From assembly GCA_965368185.1 (NCBI GenBank), contig CBDULZ010000006.1:1-64000 (forward strand): DNA of 64,000 bases. The letters run 5' to 3'. Positions within the stretch are counted from its first letter, which is position 1. Every line of letters starts with the position of its first letter. The notes under the pieces are model-generated. The model was given only the letters and a program-made list of their open reading frames with translations. It had not been told where the DNA came from and did no database searches. This DNA is from Kriegella sp965368185. Its GTDB lineage: Bacteria; Bacteroidota; Bacteroidia; Flavobacteriales; Flavobacteriaceae. Shown here piece by piece: positions 53,900 to 62,420 of the stretch. The translations under genes were made by a program, and so were the position numbers.

Positions 53900-53941
53900 C
53901 TCAAGAACGCTGTCGGACATTTGACTTGTTATGGTTAAGAC

Positions 53942-54508
53942 TTATACAATTCGGTCTAAGGGTTTGCGACCCCACTTTTGCAAATTCTTGTATTCGGACA
54001 TTGACAGCCCTGTTACCGATTTAAACTGTCTTGCAAGATGACTGCTACTTTTATAGCCCAGCGTATATGCTATCTCAGAAAAACTCAAATTGTTCATTTG
54101 AATCAACTCCTTGGCCTTTTCCGTTTTTAAATGGATAACATATTTTTCTATGGAAATACCTTCCGTTTTGCTAAAAAGTTTGCTCAACAGGGAATAGTCA
54201 CGATTTAGGTTTCCAGCTAAAAAAACGGAAATATTCTCTTCTCTACTCAGCTTTTGGGGATTGACAAAATCGATAAGATTCGATTTTATCTTTTCTATTA
54301 AAATTTCATTTTTATCTGCAATCAGCTCAAACCCCCTGCTTTCCAAAACAAGCCTCACTTGTTCATAATTCAATGGATTATCGGATCTTACTGTTACAAC
54401 ACCTAATTCAACATTCACAGGTGAAGCCCCAATTTCATTAAACAATTGGGAAACAATCATTTTACATCGGTCGCAGACCATATTTTTTATATGGAATGTA
54501 GTTCTCAT
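53942..54508 (-). CDS. AraC-type regulator with N-terminal HMA-like domain
   Basis: The accepted ATG gives MRTTFHIKNMVCDRCKMIV, 188 residues; a TTG nine codons upstream is less likely. Residues 1-70 resemble an HMA ferredoxin-like domain with a C12-D-R-C15 metal site and the expected GASPVNVELGVVTV strand. Residues about 95-180 form an AraC/XylS DNA-binding domain (KLFSKTEGISIEKYVIHLKTEKAKELI, FSEIAYTLGYKSSSHLARQFK). It probably senses cytoplasmic copper directly and controls the neighbouring copA operon. The arrangement HMA plus AraC is short compared with usual AraC proteins. It is followed by copA after 73 bases. Confidence 0.88.
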   Translation of the reverse strand: MRTTFHIKNMVCDRCKMIVSQLFNEIGASPVNVELGVVTVRSDNPLNYEQVRLVLESRGFELIADKNEILIEKIKSNLIDFVNPQKLSREENISVFLAGNLNRDYSLLSKLFSKTEGISIEKYVIHLKTEKAKELIQMNNLSFSEIAYTLGYKSSSHLARQFKSVTGLSMSEYKNLQKWGRKPLDRIV

Positions 54509-54603
54509 TTGATGATTTTTAAAAAGCTGAAACAATTTAAATGCATCGATTTATTTAAGCCGAATACACTTCGAAAAAGGTGGCAAAAAAAAATAAAAAG
54601 AAA

Positions 54604-55017
54604 TCAAATGAGGAAGACATCGTCAAGCAACTGAATATTCTTGACAATTTTAGGAGGAATATACCGCGAATGTGGAACGCCCTGAGCCGTCAATGGTTCA
54701 AACAAACCAATATAAGAATAGGTGAAGGCGACCAAGAACGAATGATGCTCGAGATCAAAATCGTTAAACGAAGGTTTGGCGTCACTCTGACCTTCCACAG
54801 CTATTACCTCAAGGTCGCAGCAAGATTTTTTTTCCTTGGACGCTTCCAATTCAGATCCAAAGGACATGTCCATTCCACAATCATGTGCATCGACAAAAAA
54901 AGCAACATCGACTAAATGCCCCATGCAATAGTGCTTCTCTACTTTCCAAGAAGTAGTGGAAAATAATAGCACGACCGCCATTAGGCAAGAAAAATAACGA
55001 TGTAGTTTTTCTTTCAT
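54604..55017 (-). CDS. HYC_CC_PP-family small envelope protein
   Basis: The 137-residue product starts at MKEKLHRYFSCLMAVVLLFST, a hydrophobic signal. It then shows the family pattern HYC (VEKHYCMGHLVDVAFF), CC (KKSCCDLEV) and PP (RYIPPKIVKN). A longer open frame of 16 codons upstream lies across a -7 box and was rejected. The protein is likely periplasmic or membrane-attached; its Cys and His residues suggest metal binding, in line with its place at the head of the copper island. The function is not established. Confidence 0.88.
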   Translation of the reverse strand: MKEKLHRYFSCLMAVVLLFSTTSWKVEKHYCMGHLVDVAFFVDAHDCGMDMSFGSELEASKEKKSCCDLEVIAVEGQSDAKPSFNDFDLEHHSFLVAFTYSYIGLFEPLTAQGVPHSRYIPPKIVKNIQLLDDVFLI

Positions 55018-55022
55018 CAATG

Positions 55023-55030
55023 CAAAATTA
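55023..55030 (-). promoter_or_regulatory. -7 box (TAATTTTG) immediately before HYC gene
   Basis: The minus strand reads TAATTTTG, ending 5 bases before the ATG at 55017. If active, the transcript begins at or within a few bases of the start codon. A TTG at ideal -33 spacing was not found. Confidence 0.45.
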
Positions 55031-55258
55031 TGAATAAATCTAATTTTAAAAGAGGCCAACCCCATGTTTAACTAAAAATTGGATGTCTCGGTGCCAAATC
55101 TTCTATTTCTTTTTGGTCACCTTAGGCCGGTGAAATCAACACAACTGAACTTTTGTTACTCATTAAATTCAAGATATTTCGTAAGCATGTTAACCTTGTT
55201 ATTCCGTAATCATTAAAAGGAAAATAAAAACATTTATTAACTTTTAAATTTCATTATT

Positions 55259-55564
55259 ATGAGAACAACAATTTTAGTTTTAGCCTTTTTGGCTTTCAGC
55301 GCAAACACCATGATGGGTCAAACCCGTTGTTGGGATGAAAATGGCAGACCTTTTGAATGCCCTAAAATATATCAGATAAAACCTGATTTAAACCCGCTTG
55401 GCCCAGATTGTAAATCATGTCCCACAAATTTGGATCTTAGGAAAGATTGGATATTTAGAAATAATTTTTTCGGAAAGATAATAGGGTTACCCTTCGTGAT
55501 TGCATCTAGCACAATCAAAATTTTCGATGGTACGCAGGTAAAAGCAGTCAACAAAAGCCTTTAA
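55259..55564 (+). CDS. Small secreted Cys-containing protein, unknown
   Basis: The 101-residue product has a signal peptide (MRTTILVLAFLAFSANTMMGQ). The mature part has four Cys (TRCWDENGRPFECPK and GPDCKSCPTN), suitable for disulfides or metal binding, and a hydrophobic C-terminal segment (KIIGLPFVIASSTIKIF). I do not recognise a family. Its position beside the metal island may be chance. It is monocistronic with its own terminator. Confidence 0.65.
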   Translation: MRTTILVLAFLAFSANTMMGQTRCWDENGRPFECPKIYQIKPDLNPLGPDCKSCPTNLDLRKDWIFRNNFFGKIIGLPFVIASSTIKIFDGTQVKAVNKSL

Positions 55565-55600
55565 AGGGCAGAATGTCGGCTTTTTAAAAAGTTGAAAAAT

Positions 55601-55638
55601 GACTTGTCCGTTATTGTTATCGGGCAGGTCTTTTTTTG
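55601..55638 (+). terminator. Terminator after small secreted protein gene
   Basis: GACTTGTCCG pairs with CGGGCAGGTC (two G-T pairs) around a 10-base loop and is followed by seven T residues. Confidence 0.85.
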
Positions 55639-55746
55639 TGGCTTCTTTCTAGCACCTTCCTTTTTCAATCAATGCATAAATCAAATTTCATTTTTGTTTT
55701 AAATTTTAAATTTTAAAGAAGAATACAACAAAAGTCTACAAAGCAC

Positions 55747-55754
55747 TACTTTTG
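55747..55754 (+). promoter_or_regulatory. -7 box (TACTTTTG) for GAF-domain gene
   Basis: TACTTTTG matches TAnnTTTG and lies 17 bases before the ATG at 55771, giving a very short leader. Confidence 0.5.
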
Positions 55755-55770
55755 CATAAATCCAAACATT

Positions 55771-56262
55771 ATGTTCAGTGAGCTACAATTGAAAATCAGT
55801 GCGATTTTAAGTGCATCAGACGCTACTATAGAAAATCGTCTTCAAGCGGTATGCGAACTATTAAAGACCACGGTACCCCACTATGATTGGGTCGGATTCT
55901 ATTTTAAGAACGGTGATAAAGAAGAATTAAAACTTGGCCCCTATGCCGGAGCACCTACGGATCATACCATAATCCCGTTTGGCAAAGGCATCTGTGGACA
56001 GGTCGCGGTGAGCAACCAGAATTTCGTTGTGCCCGATGTAAGTGCCCAAGATAATTACATCGCATGCAGCGTTGCCGTTAAATCTGAAATTGTAGTCCCC
56101 TTGTTCTTAAATGGTAAAAACGTAGGGCAAATTGACATTGACTCGAACACTCCAGACCCATTCACTGAGAAAGATGAGCGGTTTCTAGAATCTGTAAATA
56201 AAAATGTGGCAGAAATCATCAATGGTTACCTAGAAAAATTGAACTCCAGTATCAATAAATAA
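55771..56262 (+). CDS. GAF-domain protein, free-Met-R-sulfoxide reductase-like
   Basis: This 163-residue cytoplasmic protein is a single GAF domain of the fRMsr (YebR/MsrC) type: YDWVGFYFKNGDKEELKLGP, IPFGKGICGQVAVSNQ, DNYIACSVAVKSEIVVPL and GQIDIDSNTPDPFTEKDE. Both Cys positions characteristic of the family, in KGICG and IACS, are present, so reduction of free methionine-R-sulfoxide is likely. It is preceded by a short leader from a -7 box and followed by purH on the same strand after 255 bases. Confidence 0.88.
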   Translation: MFSELQLKISAILSASDATIENRLQAVCELLKTTVPHYDWVGFYFKNGDKEELKLGPYAGAPTDHTIIPFGKGICGQVAVSNQNFVVPDVSAQDNYIACSVAVKSEIVVPLFLNGKNVGQIDIDSNTPDPFTEKDERFLESVNKNVAEIINGYLEKLNSSINK

Positions 56263-56368
56263 ACATTTTTTGGAAAGCCGCCATATAACCCGTCAAATAT
56301 GATGAGAACGGTTTAAAACTTTAACGATTTTGTTGATAAAGTGGCCGTACTTTTCCCTGTAAAAAAAG

Positions 56369-56376
56369 TACTTTTG
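56369..56376 (+). promoter_or_regulatory. -7 box (TACTTTTG) for purH
   Basis: TACTTTTG at this position would give a leader of about 135 bases before purH, with two modest stem-loops inside it. A second near-match, TACTTTTC, is 21 bases upstream. Confidence 0.45.
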
Positions 56377-56517
56377 CGTTGTTATTGGTTCAGGCTATTG
56401 CAGTTGGGTCCGAATAACCATCAAAACATTCGAATTTTAGAAAATCAAACAGTAAAGTATCCTCAAAATCGGTAATCAAAATCGAGGATTCATCCCACAA
56501 TTCCAAACACAAAAAAA

Positions 56518-58050
56518 ATGAGCAGTACCAAAAAAGCCACATCGGCCTTAATTTCCGTATTTCATAAAGATGGATTGGAACCCATCGTAAAAAAATTCGC
56601 TGAACTTGGCATTACCATCTATTCCACAGGAGGTACCGAAACATTTATTAGGGATTTGGGTATTGACGTTGTTCCCGTCGAGGAAGTAACCAGTTACCCC
56701 TCCATTTTAGGGGGTCGGGTAAAAACGCTTCACCCCAAGGTTTTCGGGGGCATATTGAATCGCCAAGACAATGAAGGCGATGTAGCCCAATTGGAAGAAT
56801 ATCAAATTCCACAATTGGATATCGTTATTGTTGACCTATATCCTTTTGAAAAAACCGTAGCCAGTGGTGCGCCCGAACAAGATATTATTGAAAAAATAGA
56901 TATCGGTGGTATTTCACTGATACGAGCAGCGGCAAAGAACTTTAAAGATGTTCTTTGTGTTAGTTCAATGGAAGATTATGGTGATTTTCTAACCGTAATT
57001 TCTTCCGACAATGGAAACACAACACTAGAAGATCGCAGACGCTTTGCTGCAAAAGCATTTAACGTCTCTTCGCATTATGATACGGCAATTTTCAATTATT
57101 TCAATAAAGATCATCACGAAACCGTTCTCAAGATTAGCGAGACTACCGGACAGGTACTGCGTTATGGTGAAAACCCCCATCAAAAAGGTTTCTTTTTCGG
57201 CGATTTTGATTCCATGTTCACCAAATTGCACGGCAAGGAACTCTCCTATAATAATTTACTCGATGTAGATGCGGCCGTAAACCTAATGAATGAATTCAAG
57301 AACGACGACCCCACATTTGCCATTCTAAAACATAACAATGCCTGTGGATTGGCAACCAGGGACACGATTCATACCGCTTACGTAGATGCCCTCGCAGGAG
57401 ACCCCATTTCAGCTTTTGGAGGCATCCTGATTAGTAATGTAGAAATCGACAAAGCTACCGCTGATGAGATCCACAATTTGTTTTGCGAGGTGGTTATCGC
57501 GCCTAGCTATTCGGAACAAGCCCTGCAGGTGCTAAAGGGTAAGAAAAATCGTATCATACTTATACAAAATGAAATCGAATTGCCAGAAACTATTGTCAGG
57601 TCTTGCTTAAATGGAGTCTTAGTACAAGACAAAGATTCCAAGACCGACGCTTTGGCCGATTTACGGTACGTAACCAACAAACAACCTTCCAAAAGTGAAA
57701 TTGAAGACCTTATTTTTGCTTCAAAGCTATGTAAACACACTAAAAGCAACACCATTGTCTTGGCAAAAAACAGGCAATTGTGTGCAAGTGGCACCGGACA
57801 AACTTCTCGCGTAGACGCTCTGAATCAGGCAATTCACAAGGCAACATCCTTTAAATTCGACTTAAATGGAGCCGTTATGGCAAGTGATGCTTTCTTTCCC
57901 TTTCCAGATTGTGTTGAGATAGCCAATAAAAGTGGTATTACCAGCGTTATACAACCCGGTGGGTCTATTAAAGATCAATTAAGTATAGATTATTGCAATG
58001 AAAATGGCGTTGCCATGGTAATGACAGGCACCCGTCATTTTAAGCATTAA
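56518..58050 (+). CDS. purH: Bifunctional AICAR formyltransferase/IMP cyclohydrolase
   Basis: The 510-residue enzyme performs the last two steps of IMP synthesis. Residues 1-145 are the MGS-like cyclohydrolase domain (ALISVFHKDGLEPIV, YSTGGTETFIRDLG, GGRVKTLHPKVFGGIL). The formyltransferase domain contains LRYGENPHQKGFFFG, the catalytic Lys-His in FAILKHNNACGLA, and the C-terminal SDAFFPFPD, GSIKDQ and GTRHFKH segments. It is full-length. Confidence 0.97.
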   Translation: MSSTKKATSALISVFHKDGLEPIVKKFAELGITIYSTGGTETFIRDLGIDVVPVEEVTSYPSILGGRVKTLHPKVFGGILNRQDNEGDVAQLEEYQIPQLDIVIVDLYPFEKTVASGAPEQDIIEKIDIGGISLIRAAAKNFKDVLCVSSMEDYGDFLTVISSDNGNTTLEDRRRFAAKAFNVSSHYDTAIFNYFNKDHHETVLKISETTGQVLRYGENPHQKGFFFGDFDSMFTKLHGKELSYNNLLDVDAAVNLMNEFKNDDPTFAILKHNNACGLATRDTIHTAYVDALAGDPISAFGGILISNVEIDKATADEIHNLFCEVVIAPSYSEQALQVLKGKKNRIILIQNEIELPETIVRSCLNGVLVQDKDSKTDALADLRYVTNKQPSKSEIEDLIFASKLCKHTKSNTIVLAKNRQLCASGTGQTSRVDALNQAIHKATSFKFDLNGAVMASDAFFPFPDCVEIANKSGITSVIQPGGSIKDQLSIDYCNENGVAMVMTGTRHFKH

Positions 58051-58056
58051 TTTTAC

Positions 58057-58064
58057 TACTTTTG
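58057..58064 (+). promoter_or_regulatory. -7 box (TACTTTTG) for the mreB operon
   Basis: TACTTTTG lies 53 bases before the mreB ATG and only 7 bases after the purH stop, so the elongation cluster has its own candidate promoter. Confidence 0.5.
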
Positions 58065-58116
58065 TCGATGAAAATACACCCCTTTCAAGCTACTAACATA
58101 ACCAAACGAATTAAAA

Positions 58117-59145
58117 ATGGGATTTTTTGATTTCTTGACAGAGGAAATTGCCATCGATTTAGGTACGGCGAACACCCTCATCATTCATATGGACAAAGTC
58201 GTGGTCGATAGTCCGTCTATTGTTGCCAGAGATAGAATCTCTGGTAAAATTATCGCTGTTGGCAAAGAGGCCAATATGATGCAGGGCAAGACCCACGAGA
58301 ACATAAAAACGATCCGTCCCTTGAAAGATGGTGTAATCGCTGATTTCGATGCTTCTGAAAAGATGATCAACATGTTCATCAAGAACATTCCCGCGTTGAA
58401 GAAAAAATGGTTTCCACCCGCATTGCGTATGGTTATATGTATTCCTTCAGGAATTACTGAGGTGGAGATGCGAGCAGTTAAAGAATCAGCTGAGCGTGTC
58501 AATGGCAAAGAGGTTTATCTTATTCATGAACCTATGGCCGCGGCCATAGGGATCGGATTGGATATCATGCAACCAAAGGGTAATATGATTGTCGATATTG
58601 GTGGTGGTACCACAGAAATTGCAGTTATTGCTTTAGGCGGTATTGTTTGCGATAAATCGGTCAAAATCGCTGGCGATGTGTTCACCAACGATATTATATA
58701 TTATATGCGTACCCAGCATAATTTGTATGTTGGTGAAGCTACGGCAGAAAGCATCAAAATCGAAATAGGTTCTGCTACTGAAGATTTACAGACACCCCCT
58801 GATGAAAAATCGGTTCAAGGCCGGGATTTACTGACCGGAAAACCAAAGCAAGTTCAAATTTCGTACAGGGAAATTGCCAAAGCATTGGACAAATCTATTT
58901 TAAGAGTGGAGGATGCCGTAATGGAAACCCTCTCTCAAACACCACCCGAACTGGCCGCCGATATTTATAATACAGGTATTTACCTTGCAGGGGGTGGATC
59001 GATGCTTCGCGGACTTGATCGACGATTGTCACAAAAAACAGATTTACCTGTTTATATTGCGGAAGACCCGTTGCGAGCGGTCGTTCGGGGTACCGGAATC
59101 GCCTTGAAAAACCTTGAACGTTACAAGAGTATCCTTATCAAGTAG
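58117..59145 (+). CDS. mreB: Rod-shape actin-like protein MreB
   Basis: The 342-residue bacterial actin has the phosphate-1 loop IAIDLGTANTLI, the phosphate-2 motif IVDIGGGTTEIAVIALGG and the adenosine motif GIYLAGGGSMLRGL. A membrane-binding amphipathic N-terminus (MGFFDFLTE) fits this family. It organises lateral wall synthesis and is the first gene of mreBCD-mrdA-rodA. A small GACTTT/AAAGTC hairpin without T tract lies right after the stop. Confidence 0.98.
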   Translation: MGFFDFLTEEIAIDLGTANTLIIHMDKVVVDSPSIVARDRISGKIIAVGKEANMMQGKTHENIKTIRPLKDGVIADFDASEKMINMFIKNIPALKKKWFPPALRMVICIPSGITEVEMRAVKESAERVNGKEVYLIHEPMAAAIGIGLDIMQPKGNMIVDIGGGTTEIAVIALGGIVCDKSVKIAGDVFTNDIIYYMRTQHNLYVGEATAESIKIEIGSATEDLQTPPDEKSVQGRDLLTGKPKQVQISYREIAKALDKSILRVEDAVMETLSQTPPELAADIYNTGIYLAGGGSMLRGLDRRLSQKTDLPVYIAEDPLRAVVRGTGIALKNLERYKSILIK

Positions 59146-59237
59146 ACTTTGTAAAAGTCACGGAAATCTTAATAATTCAAGTATGTCGATATGCGGATGA
59201 TGATGCTTTCACAGCTCACATAAAAACAATAAAGTGA

Positions 59238-60053
59238 ATGCAACAGATTATAAATTTTGTATTACGGTATAAGAGCTTTCTACTCTATTTTTTCTTACTA
59301 ATAATAGCTTTGGCATTTACCGTACAGTCGCATTCGTATCATCAATCGCGGTTTTTTAATTCATCCAATTGGATTACTGGTAATATTTATGAAACATCCC
59401 ATGGCATTTCGTCCTACTTTGGCCTCAGGGAGGAAAATAAAAAATTAGTTACCGAGAACAAACGGCTACGAAGTTTACTTTTCAATAGCGAAACAACTGA
59501 TTCTATAGCACTTGACTCGACCATCAACTACAACGTGGTCGCCGCTAGAGTTATTAAAAATAGTTATACCGACCAACGAAATTACATCACTATAAATAAA
59601 GGGGAGATTGATAGTATCAAACAAGACATGGGGGTTATAACTACCGAAGGTATTTTGGGCATAGTTGAGAATACCTCTGAAAATTTTGCAACGGTTCAGA
59701 GCATTCTGAACGAAAAATCAAATATAAATGCCAAAATTAAAAACAGTAATCATTTTGGGTCATTGGTTTGGGACACCAAGGCATATAATGTGGTGCAATT
59801 GATCGATATTCCAAGATTTGTTCAATTAAATGTTGGTGACACCATCGTTACCGGAGCCATGAGCAGTATTTTTCCCGAGAATGTTCCTATCGGCAGGATA
59901 AAAAAATTCAATCTCGATACAGCCAAGAGTTTTTACAGTATTGATGTCGATCTTTTTAATGATATGACAAATATCAAAAATGTCTACATTGTCAACAACG
60001 TATACAAATCGGAGATTGATCAATTGGAAGCCAAGACCATAAACAATGATTAG
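59238..60053 (+). CDS. mreC: Rod-shape-determining protein MreC
   Basis: The 271-residue protein has one membrane helix (about residues 12-28). A coiled-coil follows at about 65-90 (LREENKKLVTENKRLRSLLF), then the periplasmic beta domain with VITTEGILGIVENTS, SNINAKI, FGSLVW and GDTIVTGAMSSIFPENVPIG. It links MreB filaments to the cell-wall synthases. It overlaps mreD by 8 bases. Confidence 0.96.
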   Translation: MQQIINFVLRYKSFLLYFFLLIIALAFTVQSHSYHQSRFFNSSNWITGNIYETSHGISSYFGLREENKKLVTENKRLRSLLFNSETTDSIALDSTINYNVVAARVIKNSYTDQRNYITINKGEIDSIKQDMGVITTEGILGIVENTSENFATVQSILNEKSNINAKIKNSNHFGSLVWDTKAYNVVQLIDIPRFVQLNVGDTIVTGAMSSIFPENVPIGRIKKFNLDTAKSFYSIDVDLFNDMTNIKNVYIVNNVYKSEIDQLEAKTINND

Positions 60054-60555
60054 TAATTACTACTTTTTAAATATCATTCGATTTATACTACTTGTACTTG
60101 TACAGGTACTGGTCTTCAATAGGCTTAATTTCTTTGGGTTCATAAACCCAATGGTCTATATTCTTTTTCTATACTGGTACCCCATCAAAGAAAACCGATC
60201 TGCTTTTATAGCATTGAGTTTTCTTCTCGGGCTTGCCATTGATTTCTTTTCGGACACCATGGCGCTGAATGCCGCTTCAACGGTGACCATTGCCTATTTG
60301 CGCCCTGCGATAATGCGCTTTGTTTTCGGAGTCAACTTCGAATTTCAAAGTTTTAAGCTTAGTAATACCACTAAGGCACAACAAATTACATTTTTAGCGT
60401 TACTAATAATAGTACATCATCTGGTTTTCTTTACCCTAGAGATTTTTAGTTTGGAAAACTTTCTATTAGTTTTGAAAAAGACGGTGTCGATAGGTTTAGC
60501 GACATTGGTACTATGTTTGTTGTTCGGTTCATTATTCAGCGCTAGCAAGGAATGA
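60046..60555 (+). CDS. mreD: Rod-shape-determining protein MreD
   Basis: The 169-residue integral membrane protein has about five to six helices starting with FLNIIRFILLVLVQVLVFNRL. The conserved short motif GLAIDFFSDTMALNAA typifies MreD. It overlaps mreC by 8 bases and the PBP2 gene by 4 bases (ATGA), showing tight coupling. Confidence 0.94.
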   Translation: MISNYYFLNIIRFILLVLVQVLVFNRLNFFGFINPMVYILFLYWYPIKENRSAFIALSFLLGLAIDFFSDTMALNAASTVTIAYLRPAIMRFVFGVNFEFQSFKLSNTTKAQQITFLALLIIVHHLVFFTLEIFSLENFLLVLKKTVSIGLATLVLCLLFGSLFSASKE

Positions 60556-62420
60556 AAAAAATTTTACTTTCATCGATAATAATCATTATAGGAATCACCT
60601 TTATCACCAGGTTGTCATACTTGCAGATATTCAGTTTTTCCCCTGATGAAGTACTGGAAGATCCAGCCATAAAACGAGTCTACGATTATCCGGAACGCGG
60701 CTATATTTATGACAGAAATGGCAAATTATTGGTGGCAAACCAACCGGCCTACGATGTTATGGTCATACCACGAGAGGTAAAGGCCCTTGACACTTTGGAG
60801 TTCTGTGGCCTGTTGGGTATTGAAAAGGAAAAATTTATTAAAAGCTTGACAAAGGCTAGAATTTATTCCCCAAGGCTACCTTCAGTTTTGGTTCCCCAGC
60901 TTTCCAAGGAAGATTATGCCAAACTACAGGAAAAAATGAGGCATTTTCAGGGCTTTTATATTCAAAAGCGCTCTTTACGTGATTACGATACTTTTAGTGG
61001 GGCGAACGTATTGGGTTACATTAGTGAGGTAAACGAACGTGATCTGGCCAAAAACCCTTTTTATATACAAGGGGAGTTGACTGGTCGCTCGGGCGTGGAA
61101 AAACAATATGAGGATATTCTCCGTGGCAGAAAGGGAGTGCAATATATTCAAAAAGACCGTTTTAATCGTGATATTGGTCCGTACAAAGACCATATTATGG
61201 ATACCTTGCCCGAACAAGGCAAAGAAATAAGTATTACTATTGACAAAGATTTACAAGAATACGGTGAGCAGTTGATGCATGGCAAGCACGGGGGTATCGT
61301 GGCCATTGAACCAGCTTCCGGCGAAATTCTGTCGATGATTTCAGGACCAACTTACGACCCTGCTCTTTTGGTTGGTCGTGAACGTTCAAAAAATTACAGT
61401 GAACTACATTATGACACTATAGCCAAGCCATTGTTCGATCGATCAATATCATTTGAGAAAGAACCGGGATCACCATTTAAGACATTAAATGCGCTGGTGG
61501 CATTACAGGAAGGTGTAATTACTTCCGAAACTTCCATTCGATGCTATAATGGCTTTTTTATCGGAAGAAAAAAAAGAGGTTGTCACTGTGGTGGAGGTCT
61601 AAGAGATTTAAATAGTGGTATTTACCATTCATGCAATGCCTATTTTGCAGGTGTGTTTCAAAAAATATTTAGTAAGTACCCCACTCCTGACGAGAGTATG
61701 GATGTTTGGGAAAAACACATGAAAAGCTTCGGACTTGGCGGTTACCTGGGCTCTGATATTTATACAGGACGGCCTGGGAGAGTACCGAACAAAGAGTTAT
61801 ATGATAAATGGTACGGTGATGGACGATGGTCATGGTCTTATATTTACTCTAATTCTATAGGGCAGGGTGAAATTGCCGTAACTCCGCTTCAGTTGGCCAA
61901 TATGACTGCGGCCATAGCAAACAGAGGCCATTACTATATTCCCCATATCCTTAAGAAAATCGAGGGCGAAGATATTACGGACCCGAAATTTACCGAGCCT
62001 CAGCATACTACTATTGATAAAAAGCATTTTGACCCCGTTATACAGGGCATGACCGATGTATACAACAAGGGAACCGCTCGATGGGTTCAGATACCTGATA
62101 TTGCCATTGCCGGTAAGACAGGTACCGTTGAAAATTTTACAAAAATAGACGGGGTAAAAACCCAATTGACCGACAACTCTGTCTTTGTGGCCTTCGCCCC
62201 TGTTGACAATCCGAAAATTGCCATTGCCGTCTATATAGAAAACGGCTACTACGGATCTCGATACGCGGGACACATTGCTTCCTTAATGATTGAAAAATAC
62301 ATCAAAGGATTTATTACCCGAAAAGATCTCGAAAAACGGATGCTGGAAAAGACTTTGGAACATGAATATGCCAAACCTTACAGCGGAAAAGAGTTTAAGA
62401 TCAACGAGTATGTCTGGTAA
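60552..62420 (+). CDS. mrdA: Penicillin-binding protein 2 (elongasome transpeptidase)
   Basis: This 622-residue class B PBP has one N-terminal helix (about residues 4-24), a pedestal domain with PERGYIYDRNGKLL, and a transpeptidase domain with S307-PFK (SxxK), S360-CN (SxN) and K522-TGT. It carries a Cys/His cluster between the first two motifs, C331, C344, H345, C346 and C361. It cross-links peptidoglycan with RodA during elongation. It overlaps mreD by 4 and rodA by 11 bases. Confidence 0.97.
   Translation: MKKILLSSIIIIIGITFITRLSYLQIFSFSPDEVLEDPAIKRVYDYPERGYIYDRNGKLLVANQPAYDVMVIPREVKALDTLEFCGLLGIEKEKFIKSLTKARIYSPRLPSVLVPQLSKEDYAKLQEKMRHFQGFYIQKRSLRDYDTFSGANVLGYISEVNERDLAKNPFYIQGELTGRSGVEKQYEDILRGRKGVQYIQKDRFNRDIGPYKDHIMDTLPEQGKEISITIDKDLQEYGEQLMHGKHGGIVAIEPASGEILSMISGPTYDPALLVGRERSKNYSELHYDTIAKPLFDRSISFEKEPGSPFKTLNALVALQEGVITSETSIRCYNGFFIGRKKRGCHCGGGLRDLNSGIYHSCNAYFAGVFQKIFSKYPTPDESMDVWEKHMKSFGLGGYLGSDIYTGRPGRVPNKELYDKWYGDGRWSWSYIYSNSIGQGEIAVTPLQLANMTAAIANRGHYYIPHILKKIEGEDITDPKFTEPQHTTIDKKHFDPVIQGMTDVYNKGTARWVQIPDIAIAGKTGTVENFTKIDGVKTQLTDNSVFVAFAPVDNPKIAIAVYIENGYYGSRYAGHIASLMIEKYIKGFITRKDLEKRMLEKTLEHEYAKPYSGKEFKINEYVW

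Noticed and set aside
55699..55722. AT-rich tandem repeat (AAATTTTAAATTTTAAA)
   Set aside because: Short low-complexity sequence in an AT-rich leader; no evidence for a functional repeat.
62290..62409. N-terminal extension of RodA into the PBP2 gene
   Set aside because: It is out of frame over PBP2 coding sequence and lacks homology; the ATG at 62410 gives a normal RodA start.
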